Shown here: positions 9,796-17,353 of the stretch, piece after piece
Position numbering within the stretch: position 1 is the stretch's first letter
Layout: each line of letters starts with the position of its first letter
Source of the DNA: Clostridia bacterium
GTDB lineage: Bacteria > Bacillota > Clostridia > Christensenellales > Christensenellaceae
Assembly (NCBI GenBank): GCA_017531505.1
Contig: JAFXKX010000005.1
Location: forward strand, 26,383-90,382
Direction of reading: 5' to 3'
DNA: 64,000 bases
Program-made: the position numbers and the translations under genes
Notes under the pieces: generated by a model
Told to the model about the DNA's origin: nothing
The model's database searches: none
Seen by the model: only the letters and a program-made list of their open reading frames with translations

Positions 9796-9913
9796 TATGC
9801 GGCCCCTGAAGCATAATTGATGTTCGCAGAGGAAAAGACCCGACTATAACGGTAGCAAGGACGCTGCTGCGGAGTCTCACCGCATTCCATTCATTCTGCG
9901 AAATATTCATTTC
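9796..9913 (-). promoter_or_regulatory. Cobalamin riboswitch
   Basis: On the minus strand the leader reads GGAATGCGGTGAGACTCCGC, then GCAGCG, then CTTGCTACCGTTATAGTC. This matches the conserved core of cobalamin riboswitches (GGAA..GGTG.GA.TCC..GC.G..C..GC.ACTGT.A). An eight-base closing stem pairs TTCGCAGA (9895-9902 side) with TCTGCGAA (9823-9830 side). A small hairpin at 9796-9815 fits the position of the kissing-loop P13 element. A second hairpin, ACCCTTGC/GCAAGGGT at 9741-9768, lies before the ribosome site and may be the expression platform. It controls the ECF operon. Confidence 0.85.
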
Positions 9914-9919
9914 GTTTTC

Positions 9920-9948
9920 AATATACCACCTTTTGTATAAATAGACAA
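9920..9948 (-). promoter_or_regulatory. Promoter of the ECF operon
   Basis: On the minus strand TTGTCT and TATATT are separated by 17 bases. Transcription would start near 9913, at the beginning of the riboswitch. Confidence 0.65.
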
Positions 9949-9949
9949 G

Positions 9950-9978
9950 CAAAAAGAGCCGCTGTATGCAGCTCTTTT
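9950..9978 (-). terminator. Terminator of the metal efflux operon
   Basis: AAGAGC and GCTCTT pair around an inner GCTG/CAGC and are followed on the minus strand by a short T run. It separates the efflux operon from the riboswitch unit. Confidence 0.75.
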
Positions 9979-9981
9979 CTC

Positions 9982-11823
9982 TCATATATCCATCTTCATA
10001 CGTAATGTCCGCATCGCATTGAGGATCGCAATTACCATAACGCCAACATCCGCAAAGATTGCCAGGATCATATTGGACCAACCAATTGCACTCAGAATCA
10101 ATACTCCGATCTTAATCACCAGCGCAACCGTAATGTTCTGTTTCACTATACGGCTGACCTTACGGCTGATAGCGATGGCAGCCGGCAATTTGCGCAGATC
10201 ATCGCCCATGATCACCATATCCGCTGCCTCAATGGCGGCATCTTTGCCAATGGTGCCCATTGCAATACCCACATCTGCGCGGGTCAGCACCGGTGCATCG
10301 TTAATACCGTCTCCTACAAAGGCCATTTTTCCTTGGGTCTGGTCCATCAGTTTTTCTACCTGATCCACCTTATCACCGGGCAACAATTCTCCCTTTGCCA
10401 GGATCCCCAGACTGTCTGCCACTTCGTTTACCGCAGCCTGCGTATCTCCTGACAACATGATGATATCCGTGATCCCCAGCTGTTTCAGCCGATCGGTCGC
10501 CTGCTTTGCCTCCTGCCGCAATTGATCTTTTACAATCAGCCTGCCGGCATAAACTCCGTCTATAGCAATGTACACAGCGCTGCCCGCGCCGGTATACGTT
10601 TCACATACGGCCCCTTCCTGCTCCATCAGGCTGATATTGCCTACGGCTATGCGCTGTCCGTTCAGAACTGCCAACATACCCTTGCCCGCAACCTCTTCAG
10701 AATGCGCAGGGTGCTCCAGTTCTTTTGCATACGCCTGCTTGATGGCGATTGCAATCGGATGGTCGGAGTACCATTCTGCCAGCGCCGTATATTCCAATAA
10801 CGTTTGCTCCGGCAATTGTACCGATTGGATTTCCGTTACTTGCAGTTGTCCTTTGGTCAGCGTACCTGTTTTATCCATTGCCACAGCAGTAAGTTGAGAT
10901 AACGCATCAATGCTCTGACTGCCCTTGATCAGTATCCCGTTGCGGGATGCACAGCCAATACCGCCAAAATAACTGAGCGGTACCGAAATGACCAATGCGC
11001 ACGGACAAGATACGACCAAAAACATCAGGGCACGACGGATCCATTCCATTGCATCGGCCCCCGGGATCAGCAAACCCGGGATCGCCGCCAGCAATGCCGC
11101 ACAGATTACAACAATCGGCGTATAGTATCTGGAAAACTTGGTTATAAAGCTTTCTGCAGGTGCCTTTTTTCCCCCGATATCCTCTATCATATTCAGTATC
11201 TTGGTAGCAGTTGATTCTGAAAATGCTTTGGTAACCTGTATTTCCAAAGGTACGCTGGTGTTGACGCTGCCGCTAAGCACTGTACTGCCCGGCCCCACCT
11301 GCTGCGGGACAGATTCTCCGGTCAGCGCAGCGGTATCCACATAGGAATTGCCCTCTGTTACGATACCGTCCAGCGGCACTCTCTCTCCGGGTTTTACCAG
11401 GATCATATCCCCTATTGCAACTTGGATGGGATGCACTTGTATCAACTGACCATCCTGTATGATGTTGGCAGTATCCGGACGCAATTCCATCAGATCCGAA
11501 ATTGCTTTACGGGATTTTCCTACTGCCATACCCTGAAACAGTTCGCCGATCTGGAACAACAGCATTACCAATACTGCTTCAAAATACTCAGCAATCAAAA
11601 ATGCGCCGATGGTAGCAATGGTCATTAACAAGTTTTCGCCAAATGCCTGCCCTGTAAACAGTTCACGAAATGCCTCATATACGATTTCTGCGCCCACTAT
11701 CAAATATGCCGATATAAATATCGCCAATTTCAGCGGCCGTGCCAACGGCAATACCATTCCCGCAATCAACAGTATCGCAGAAATACCGATCTGCCAAAGC
11801 GTTTTTCTTTGAGTGCGGTTCAT
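9982..11823 (-). CDS. Cadmium/zinc P1B-type ATPase
   Basis: Membrane pump that exports divalent metal using ATP. The 613 residues carry the metal-site motif SCPCALVIS (about residue 271), the phosphorylation site DKTGTLTKGQ (about 315), the SDHPIA nucleotide-domain motif (about 354) and GDGINDAP. The last helices carry a lysine and ADVG, the K...DxG pattern of the P1B-2 Zn/Cd/Pb subgroup rather than copper pumps. It lacks any N-terminal metal-binding domain; the neighbouring 72-residue HMA protein may supply it. It starts four bases after that gene. Confidence 0.93.
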   Translation of the reverse strand: MNRTQRKTLWQIGISAILLIAGMVLPLARPLKLAIFISAYLIVGAEIVYEAFRELFTGQAFGENLLMTIATIGAFLIAEYFEAVLVMLLFQIGELFQGMAVGKSRKAISDLMELRPDTANIIQDGQLIQVHPIQVAIGDMILVKPGERVPLDGIVTEGNSYVDTAALTGESVPQQVGPGSTVLSGSVNTSVPLEIQVTKAFSESTATKILNMIEDIGGKKAPAESFITKFSRYYTPIVVICAALLAAIPGLLIPGADAMEWIRRALMFLVVSCPCALVISVPLSYFGGIGCASRNGILIKGSQSIDALSQLTAVAMDKTGTLTKGQLQVTEIQSVQLPEQTLLEYTALAEWYSDHPIAIAIKQAYAKELEHPAHSEEVAGKGMLAVLNGQRIAVGNISLMEQEGAVCETYTGAGSAVYIAIDGVYAGRLIVKDQLRQEAKQATDRLKQLGITDIIMLSGDTQAAVNEVADSLGILAKGELLPGDKVDQVEKLMDQTQGKMAFVGDGINDAPVLTRADVGIAMGTIGKDAAIEAADMVIMGDDLRKLPAAIAISRKVSRIVKQNITVALVIKIGVLILSAIGWSNMILAIFADVGVMVIAILNAMRTLRMKMDI

Positions 11824-11827
11824 ATAC

Positions 11828-12046
11828 TCAGCCCAACACCGTACAATCCGGCTCTATTTTTGCAACGATCGCCTTTACTTGTTCAGTCAGACTATCTGCA
11901 TATGCATCTTCAATATCGATCACCAAACGCTGTGTCATGGTGTTGAGTTCTGCCATCGTGACACCTTTCAGTTTTGCAATTTTCGTCTGGATCTTTTTCC
12001 CACAGTGTGCACAGCACAGATCTTTTACAATATATTCTTTTCTCAT
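11828..12046 (-). CDS. Stand-alone HMA metal-binding protein
   Basis: A 72-residue protein with the ferredoxin-like heavy-metal-associated fold. The metal loop is DLCCAHCGKK, a CxxC site with an extra leading cysteine. Such domains are normally fused to the N terminus of CadA/ZntA pumps. Here it is a separate gene directly before the pump, with a good GGAGG site overlapping the end of the regulator gene. It probably delivers metal to, or regulates, the ATPase. Confidence 0.9.
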   Translation of the reverse strand: MRKEYIVKDLCCAHCGKKIQTKIAKLKGVTMAELNTMTQRLVIDIEDAYADSLTEQVKAIVAKIEPDCTVLG

Positions 12047-12049
12047 GAT

Positions 12050-12406
12050 TTATTCCTCCACATGCTCCATACCTTGATTTATAATTCTGCGTACATGATC
12101 ATCCGCCAATGAATACAAAATGATTTTGCCGTCGCGTCTGTATTTGACCAGATGGCTCTGCTTTAATACGCGCAGCTGATGAGAGATCGCACTTTGTGTC
12201 ATATTCAGCAGTTGGGCAATATCGCATACACAAAGTTCGCTTTCAAACAGAGCATACAATATTTTAATACGCGTCGAATCACCAAACACCTTGAATAGTT
12301 CTGCCAGGTCGTACAACAGTTCTTCTTCGGGCATTCTTTCCCGTACCATCTCCACTACCTCTTCGTGAGCATGGATAAAACTGCATACCTCAATATGATC
12401 AGACAT
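12050..12406 (-). CDS. ArsR/SmtB-family metal sensor (CadC-like)
   Basis: A 118-residue winged-helix repressor that releases DNA on binding metal. The alpha-3 site ELCVCD (Cys59, Cys61) with the N-terminal Cys8 matches the Cd/Pb/Bi site of CadC. The C-terminal helix has a complete zinc site of the form DxHx10HxxE (Asp102, His104, His115, Glu118). Both sensing sites therefore look intact. The gene heads the efflux operon and sits beside a perfect palindrome, so autoregulation is expected. GGAGG lies eight bases before the ATG. Confidence 0.95.
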   Translation of the reverse strand: MSDHIEVCSFIHAHEEVVEMVRERMPEEELLYDLAELFKVFGDSTRIKILYALFESELCVCDIAQLLNMTQSAISHQLRVLKQSHLVKYRRDGKIILYSLADDHVRRIINQGMEHVEE

Positions 12407-12419
12407 AGCTCTACCTCCT

Positions 12420-12449
12420 CATACATATGAACATTTGTTCATATGTATG
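12420..12449. promoter_or_regulatory. ArsR-family operator
   Basis: A perfect inverted repeat with 14-base arms (CATACATATGAACA) and a two-base centre. The inner part has the TGAACA-N2-TGTTCA form of SmtB/CzrA operators. It overlaps the -10 box and the start of the leader of the efflux operon. Confidence 0.92.
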
Positions 12450-12475
12450 ATACTCTTCTTTTCCGATGTTGTCTA
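12447..12475 (-). promoter_or_regulatory. Promoter of the efflux operon
   Basis: On the minus strand TAGACA and TATCAT are separated by 17 bases. The -10 box overlaps the edge of the operator, so the bound repressor would block RNA polymerase. Confidence 0.7.
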
Positions 12476-12527
12476 CTTGTTTTTCACTTTTTGCAGATTT
12501 ATTTTTTCGGATTTATGCGTATGTGCT

Positions 12528-12555
12528 TTGTACCGCGCTGTACATACTATATACA
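12528..12555 (+). promoter_or_regulatory. Promoter of the proline-rich peptide gene
   Basis: TTGTAC and TATACA are separated by 16 bases, 26 bases before the start codon. It diverges from the efflux promoter. Confidence 0.55.
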
Positions 12556-12581
12556 AATATTTTGAAAGGAGGCACTTTTCT

Positions 12582-12716
12582 ATGAGCAAACGAAACCTTC
12601 GGAAAAACCAGCCGGTAACACCGCCCACAATATTTCCGCCCGGCTTTTTTCCGGTAACGCCGCCTATCATCGTAGAACCCGAGCCCAAATATCCTCCCAA
12701 GAAATTGGACAAATAA
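12582..12716 (+). CDS. Small proline-rich protein, function unknown
   Basis: A 44-residue protein starting MSKRNLRKNQPVTPP. It is basic at the N terminus and rich in proline with a repeated VTPP motif (residues 12-15 and 29-32 by eye) and ends in a charged PKYPPKKLDK tail. A strong AGGAGG stands nine bases before the ATG, a promoter lies just upstream and a terminator directly after the stop, so it looks like a real gene. It has no signal peptide or membrane segment. Its divergent neighbour is the metal sensor gene, but no shared control is proven. I do not recognise the family. Confidence 0.65.
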   Translation: MSKRNLRKNQPVTPPTIFPPGFFPVTPPIIVEPEPKYPPKKLDK

Positions 12717-12743
12717 AGAAGGAACTCTGATGAGTTCCTTCTT
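12716..12743. terminator. Terminator between the peptide gene and dut
   Basis: Perfect 12-base stem AAGAAGGAACTC with a four-base loop. The T run is short on both strands; it better suits the minus-strand dut gene. Confidence 0.7.
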
Positions 12744-12755
12744 AGATATCTGCTG

Positions 12756-13247
12756 TTATTTTGTCGTACTTCCGAATCCGCCTTCACGCTGTCCTTCCGC
12801 CGCATCGTCTTCGGTGATCCCAAAGGGTAAAAAGATGCCCTGCACAAACGCCTGTCCGGCTTTTATCTCGATCACTTTATCGCTGCGGGAGTCGTTAAAG
12901 ATCCGAGCCATAATGTGCCCCTCGTTTTTGGCATGATAATAATCGCTGTCAATGATACCTACCGTATTATTGAGCTGCATACGGAATTTAAACCCCAATC
13001 CGCTTCTGGGACAGCACATCAGCACCCAGCCTTCCTGCATCTTTGCACGGATACCCGTAGGTACAGTCAACTCTTCACCGGGCTTTAATACAATATCCAT
13101 CGGCGCATAAAAATCATATCCGGCAGAACCGGTCGTTGCACGCTGCGGCAATACGATATCCTCATACGCTGCCTGCAATCCCAAATTCATTGTATCTTTA
13201 CCAAACTGTTCTTTGCTTACCTTTTCAAACTTTGCGATTCTTTGCAT
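12756..13247 (-). CDS. dut: dUTP diphosphatase
   Basis: Trimeric enzyme that hydrolyses dUTP to dUMP, keeping uracil out of DNA and feeding dTMP synthesis. All five motifs appear in order in 163 residues: AGYDFYAP, PRSGLGFK, the long NTVGIIDSDYY, GQAFVQG and the C-terminal REGGFGST arm. The insertion before motif 1 is longer than in the E. coli enzyme. It is monocistronic. Confidence 0.95.
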   Translation of the reverse strand: MQRIAKFEKVSKEQFGKDTMNLGLQAAYEDIVLPQRATTGSAGYDFYAPMDIVLKPGEELTVPTGIRAKMQEGWVLMCCPRSGLGFKFRMQLNNTVGIIDSDYYHAKNEGHIMARIFNDSRSDKVIEIKAGQAFVQGIFLPFGITEDDAAEGQREGGFGSTTK

Positions 13248-13366
13248 ACTGCTACCGCCTTGTTCATATATCTGATAATGCTATTATACTAAACATCAAA
13301 GATAAATTGAAGCCCCCGAAACCTTTGAAATTACTATGAACATTTTTCAGGAATCGCGATTTTCTA

Positions 13367-13396
13367 TTGACTAATTTAACCAATTAACGCTATAAT
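13367..13396 (+). promoter_or_regulatory. darA promoter
   Basis: TTGACT and TATAAT are separated by 18 bases, 43 bases before the start codon. Confidence 0.75.
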
Positions 13397-13438
13397 GAAC
13401 AAAAGGCTGGCTAAGGCCATAAACAGGAGGGTATTTAT

Positions 13439-13768
13439 ATGAAACTCATCATTGCCATTGTTCAGGATGAAGACGCTTCCAATCTCATCTCTTCTTTGAT
13501 GAATGAGCGTTTCAGTGTTACAAAATTGGCTTCTACCGGTGGTTTCCTGCGCTCCGGCAACACAACATTGTTACTTGGTGTAGACGATGAAAAGCTCGAA
13601 GCTGCATTGGGTATCATCAAAAAGGTATGCATCAGCCGTAAGCAGATCGAAGTATTCCCCTCTCCCGCTATGGGTGCGATGGGTATGTACACGCCCTATC
13701 CCGTTGAGGTTACTGTAGGCGGTGCTACTGTATTTGTCATGGATGTAGCGCAGTTCCACAAATATTGA
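13439..13768 (+). CDS. darA: Cyclic di-AMP receptor (DarA/PstA, PII-like)
   Basis: A 109-residue PII-like trimeric protein of the DUF970 family that binds the second messenger c-di-AMP. The conserved N terminus MKLIIAIVQDEDA, the STGGFLRSGNTTLLLGV loop and the FPSPAMGAMG segment are all present. Known orthologues are DarA in Bacillus and PstA in Listeria and Staphylococcus; their downstream target is still unclear. It is monocistronic with a strong AGGAGG site. Confidence 0.95.
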   Translation: MKLIIAIVQDEDASNLISSLMNERFSVTKLASTGGFLRSGNTTLLLGVDDEKLEAALGIIKKVCISRKQIEVFPSPAMGAMGMYTPYPVEVTVGGATVFVMDVAQFHKY

Positions 13769-13791
13769 TTTCAAAAAACACAACGAACAAT

Positions 13792-13822
13792 AAACAGAGC
13801 GAATTTTCGCTCTGTTTTTTTG
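13792..13822 (+). terminator. darA terminator
   Basis: CAGAGCGAA-TT-TTCGCTCTG stem followed by seven Ts. Confidence 0.92.
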
Positions 13823-13849
13823 TTAAATTTTCCAAATTGCCGTTTGATA

Positions 13850-13858
13850 TGATATAAT
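13850..13858 (+). promoter_or_regulatory. Extended -10 promoter of the hydroxyacid dehydrogenase gene
   Basis: TGATATAAT is a consensus extended -10 box 29 bases before the start codon. The -35 region is weak. Confidence 0.6.
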
Positions 13859-13887
13859 AACCGTCAGAGACCCCAAGGAGGTATTCT

Positions 13888-14853
13888 ATGTCTAAAAATA
13901 TACTGATCACTTATTCTGTGACTGACGAGCAGACCGCTGCCATTTCGGCAGCAGCACCGGGCAGTACGCTGCGCAATATTCTGAAAAAAGATATCACTCG
14001 CGAAGATATTTTGTGGGCAGATATCATTTTAGGCAGTCCTCCCATGACATATCTGCATGAAAATGATCACCTTGCGTTGGTTTCACTTAACAGTGCCGGC
14101 AGTACCGAATACTGCGCACCCGGCATTTTGCCCGATAACACGGTGCTGACCAATGCCACCGGCGCATACGGTATTATCATCAGCGAATGGATGATCGGTA
14201 TGCTGCTTAATATCTATAACCATTTCGCCTATTATCGGGATCTGCAAAAGCAAAATTGCTGGCAGAAATTATCTCGCGGGCGTTACTCTGTATACGGTGC
14301 AAAAATCCTGATCGTTGGTGCGGGCAATATCGGCACCGAATTTGCAAAGCGCGCCAAAGCCATGGGCGCATATACGATCGGCATCCGCCGCTCGGATACC
14401 ACTCCTTCCGAATATTTCGACGAAGTGCATCTGACCGATGCGTTGGATACATTGCTGCCTCAGGCAGATGTGGTAGCGCTGAGTTTGCCCGGTACCGATG
14501 AGACTGCGCATATTCTCTCTGACGAGAGACTCGCCCTCATGAAACAGGGCAGTGTATTGCTCAATGTCGGCCGCGGTTCTGCCGTAGATACCGATGCTTT
14601 GTGCAAACACCTGCAAAGCGGGCATCTGATGGCTGCTGCTTTGGATGTTACCGATCCTGAGCCGCTCAATGCCGACCATCCGTTGTGGCAGGAGCCCAAT
14701 GCTTACATCACGCCGCACATCTCCGGCGGTATGGACTCCCCCATTTCCCGCCGCATCATTTTTGAACTGGGTCTGCATAATCTGAAGGCATATCTGGGCA
14801 ACGGCGATTACCGTAATGTAGTAGATCGCAATACAGGCTACCGTAAACTCTGA
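13888..14853 (+). CDS. D-isomer-specific 2-hydroxyacid dehydrogenase
   Basis: A soluble NAD(P)-dependent enzyme of 321 residues that interconverts a 2-oxoacid and a D-2-hydroxyacid. The cofactor site is GAGNIGTEFAKRAKAMGA near residue 138. The NVGRGSAVD and ALDVTDPEPL segments and the TPHISGG histidine complete the catalytic domain. The N-terminal domain is divergent, so the substrate cannot be named; hydroxypyruvate/glyoxylate or phenyllactate-type substrates are possible. AAGGAGG precedes the ATG by six bases. It stands alone. Confidence 0.88.
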   Translation: MSKNILITYSVTDEQTAAISAAAPGSTLRNILKKDITREDILWADIILGSPPMTYLHENDHLALVSLNSAGSTEYCAPGILPDNTVLTNATGAYGIIISEWMIGMLLNIYNHFAYYRDLQKQNCWQKLSRGRYSVYGAKILIVGAGNIGTEFAKRAKAMGAYTIGIRRSDTTPSEYFDEVHLTDALDTLLPQADVVALSLPGTDETAHILSDERLALMKQGSVLLNVGRGSAVDTDALCKHLQSGHLMAAALDVTDPEPLNADHPLWQEPNAYITPHISGGMDSPISRRIIFELGLHNLKAYLGNGDYRNVVDRNTGYRKL

Positions 14854-14864
14854 TTTGTATAAAC

Positions 14865-14896
14865 AAAACGCCATGGACTATGCCATGGCGTTTTTA
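14865..14896. terminator. Bidirectional terminator
   Basis: AACGCCATGG and CCATGGCGTT pair with runs of A and T on each side. It serves the dehydrogenase gene and luxS. Confidence 0.9.
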
Positions 14897-15358
14897 TTAT
14901 TCTGCGTATTCCATCTTTTCGGGTGACCAGTCGGTCAGCACCTTCAGCATATCTGCCGCCACTGCTTTTGCACCGGACAGATCGTGTTCCTGATAGTTGC
15001 CGCACTGATGCCGCAGGCTGCCCGGGATCTCTCCCATAAAGTCGCGGATAAATGCAAAAGATTCCTGCACCAACTTGAGCGCTTCATAACGGCTGACGCT
15101 GTCTCTGAGCAGGAAGTAGAACCCTGTGCGGCAGCCCATCGGTCCTACATAGATGACCTGATCGGACATGGCACTGTTGCGTGCATAGGTGGCAAACAAA
15201 TGTTCAAATGTATGCATGGCTCCGTTGGATAAATAGTCGCCCTGATTCGGTACCTTCATGCGAATATCATATGTGACGACATCTCCATCGATGCGGGATA
15301 CATACATACCTTTTTGTAAAACATCATGATTGACAGTAAAACTTGCGATCGTTTTCAT
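14897..15358 (-). CDS. luxS: S-ribosylhomocysteine lyase
   Basis: Metalloenzyme that cleaves S-ribosylhomocysteine into homocysteine and DPD, the precursor of autoinducer-2, in the activated methyl cycle. The 153-residue protein has the metal-binding HTFEH (His49, His53) and Cys119 in the CGNYQEHDL segment, plus the catalytic Cys76 in VGPMGCRTGF. The frame continues 41 codons upstream, but GGAAAGGA stands before the ATG at 15358 and the family starts there. No pfs gene is in the window. Confidence 0.96.
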   Translation of the reverse strand: MKTIASFTVNHDVLQKGMYVSRIDGDVVTYDIRMKVPNQGDYLSNGAMHTFEHLFATYARNSAMSDQVIYVGPMGCRTGFYFLLRDSVSRYEALKLVQESFAFIRDFMGEIPGSLRHQCGNYQEHDLSGAKAVAADMLKVLTDWSPEKMEYAE

Positions 15359-15392
15359 AATCGTTTCCTTTCCATATTTGGTATATGCCTCT

Positions 15393-15420
15393 ATCATACC
15401 ATAGTCTGTATAAAGTGCAA
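15393..15420 (-). promoter_or_regulatory. luxS promoter
   Basis: On the minus strand TTGCAC and TATGAT are separated by 16 bases. Only four bases separate its -35 from the -35 of the divergent MGMT promoter. Confidence 0.65.
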
Positions 15421-15424
15421 CTTG

Positions 15425-15453
15425 TTTACATTCCCGCCACCATCTGCCATAAT
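15425..15453 (+). promoter_or_regulatory. Promoter of the MGMT-like gene
   Basis: TTTACA and CATAAT are separated by 17 bases, back to back with the luxS promoter. Confidence 0.6.
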
Positions 15454-15471
15454 ATAGGCAGGAGGCAGTAT

Positions 15472-15792
15472 ATGATATCATTTTTTGAAAAAGTATATCA
15501 CGTTGTTCGGCAGATCCCCTGTGGATATGTCACGACTTACGGTGCGATCGCCCGTGCGCTGGATAATCCTCGGTCTTCTCGTGCCGTCGGCTATGCGCTC
15601 AACGCCTGTCGGGATCCGTCTGTGCCCTGTCATCGTGTGGTCAATCGGCTGGGTGAGCTGTCCTCTGCATTTATGCCTGAAGGCAAATATACCCATGCCC
15701 GCTTGCTGACTCAGGAAGGCGTCGCCTTAATCGACGGTGACCGGGTAGATCTGACACAGCATTTATGGCACGGGCTTATACACTGCCTTTGA
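15472..15792 (+). CDS. Short MGMT-family DNA repair protein
   Basis: A 106-residue protein equal to the DNA-binding and active-site domain of O6-alkylguanine-DNA alkyltransferase, without the usual N-terminal domain. It has the helix-turn-helix YGAIARAL and the finger-like RAVGYALNA segment. The active-site motif is PCHRVV, so the acceptor cysteine is kept. Alkyltransferase-like (ATL) proteins of this length usually have tryptophan there, so this may be an active mini-transferase or an ATL-type lesion sensor. GGAGG supports the start. Confidence 0.88.
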   Translation: MISFFEKVYHVVRQIPCGYVTTYGAIARALDNPRSSRAVGYALNACRDPSVPCHRVVNRLGELSSAFMPEGKYTHARLLTQEGVALIDGDRVDLTQHLWHGLIHCL

Positions 15793-15812
15793 TCGTATAA
15801 ACATTACGCAAT

Positions 15813-15848
15813 AAAAAAACTCTGCTTTATTGAAAGCAGAGTTTTTTA
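15813..15848. terminator. Bidirectional terminator
   Basis: ACTCTGCTTT and AAAGCAGAGT form a ten-base stem with A and T runs. It serves the MGMT-like gene and the purine permease gene. Confidence 0.9.
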
Positions 15849-15859
15849 TTACCCGATCA

Positions 15860-17224
15860 TCAGATGAGGGTCAGCAGAACAAAGTTCAGAATGAACAAGC
15901 CGGTGCATACCCACAGTACGGGATGGATCTCTTTTGCCTTACCGCGGCACAGTTTTACCAGACAGTAGAAGATGAAACCTGCTGCAATGCCGTAAGAGAT
16001 GCTGTAGCAGAATGCCATGAAAATACCGGAGAAAAATGCGGGAATTGCTTCGTCAAGATCATTCCAGTTAACATCCTTGAAGGAGGAAACCATCAGGATA
16101 CCGACCATGACCAAAGCCGGTGCAGTCGCTGCAGAGGGAACAATACTTACAAAAGAAGAGAAGAATGCCGACAGAGCAAACAGAATGGCTACGACTACAG
16201 AGGTCAGACCGGTTCTGCCGCCTGCACCGATGCCTGCTGCGCTTTCTACAAACGTAGTAGTGTTGGAGGTACCCAGCAGAGCACCGATAGAAGTTGCAGT
16301 AGAGTCTGCAAACAGCGCTTTGTCCAGACGAGATTTGAAGCCTGCCTGTTTTTCCATATTCGCCTCATCTTCTGCACTGAAGATACCGGTGCGACGACCG
16401 GTGCCAATGAAAGTACCGATGGTATCAAAGGTATCGGTAATGCTGAAGGAGAAGATGGTGATCAGTACCAGAGGCAGTTTTGCAGGATCTGCAAACAGGC
16501 TGCCGATGCCACCTTCCTTGAAGATAGCCAGAAAGGTGGTGGGCAATGCATTGCACGCATCCGTAAAGGATACTGCAGAACTCATGCTGATATCCGTTAC
16601 ACCAAAGGGAATACCGATCAATGTGGTAGCAACGATGGCGATCAGCATAGCGCCCTTGACCTTCAGGATCATTAGAATCGCAGTCAATGCCAGACCGATC
16701 AGGAATACCCAAAATACCGGCTGATTCAGAGTGGGCAGTGCAGGAACGCCTGTAGAGAAATCGATCATTTTTACATTGAGGAAGCCGATGTATGCTACGA
16801 ACAAGCCGATACCGCCGCCGATTGCGTGCTGCAGGCTGGTGGGGATCGCCTTGATGATATATTTACGAATCTTGGTAACAGTAATGAGGACATTGAGTAC
16901 ACCGCAGATAAATACCATGGACAGCGCCTGCTGCCAGGTAAACTTCAGTGCAGAACAAACCGTATACACAAAGAATGCATTGAGACCCATACCGGGTGCC
17001 TGTGCATAAGGTACATTTGCCACCAGACCCATGATCAGGGTACCGATAATAGAAGCGATGATCGTTGCCAAAAAGACTGCGCCCCACTCCATACCGGACT
17101 TAGAGAGAATATCGGGGTTTACAAACAAAATGTATGCCATTGCAAAAAATGTTGTTAAACCAGCCAGAATTTCCGTACGAACGGAGGAGCCATTCTCTTT
17201 GATCTTAAAGAATTTGTCCAACAT
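15860..17224 (-). CDS. NCS2-family purine permease
   Basis: A membrane symporter of 454 residues with about 12-14 helices, in the AzgA/PbuG branch that takes up hypoxanthine, guanine or adenine. The N-terminal GLTTFFAMAYILFVNPDIL and the APGMGLNAFFVYTV segment are typical, as is FDTIGTFIGTGRRTG. It lies next to deoB and deoD, which fits purine salvage. It has its own promoter. I looked for a purine riboswitch in the 130-base leader and found none; only a small hairpin lies before the ribosome site. Confidence 0.94.
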   Translation of the reverse strand: MLDKFFKIKENGSSVRTEILAGLTTFFAMAYILFVNPDILSKSGMEWGAVFLATIIASIIGTLIMGLVANVPYAQAPGMGLNAFFVYTVCSALKFTWQQALSMVFICGVLNVLITVTKIRKYIIKAIPTSLQHAIGGGIGLFVAYIGFLNVKMIDFSTGVPALPTLNQPVFWVFLIGLALTAILMILKVKGAMLIAIVATTLIGIPFGVTDISMSSAVSFTDACNALPTTFLAIFKEGGIGSLFADPAKLPLVLITIFSFSITDTFDTIGTFIGTGRRTGIFSAEDEANMEKQAGFKSRLDKALFADSTATSIGALLGTSNTTTFVESAAGIGAGGRTGLTSVVVAILFALSAFFSSFVSIVPSAATAPALVMVGILMVSSFKDVNWNDLDEAIPAFFSGIFMAFCYSISYGIAAGFIFYCLVKLCRGKAKEIHPVLWVCTGLFILNFVLLTLI

Positions 17225-17280
17225 ACTATAATCTCCTTATCTTTCTGCTTTCAAATCAGAAAGCGATGTTTTATGCCTAA

Positions 17281-17308
17281 ATTATAGCACAAAACACCGC
17301 TTTGTAAA
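17281..17308 (-). promoter_or_regulatory. Promoter of the purine permease gene
   Basis: On the minus strand TTTACA and TATAAT are separated by 16 bases. Confidence 0.7.
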
Positions 17309-17353
17309 ATCAAATACTATACCGATCCCTTATAAATTTTCATGTTTCGGTTT

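Noticed and set aside
9791..10081. 96-codon minus-strand frame across the riboswitch
   Set aside because: It overlaps the end of the ATPase gene, the terminator and the riboswitch core, and has no coding features.
17225..17353. Purine riboswitch before the purine permease gene
   Set aside because: The conserved purine aptamer sequences are absent; only a short hairpin and an ordinary promoter are seen.
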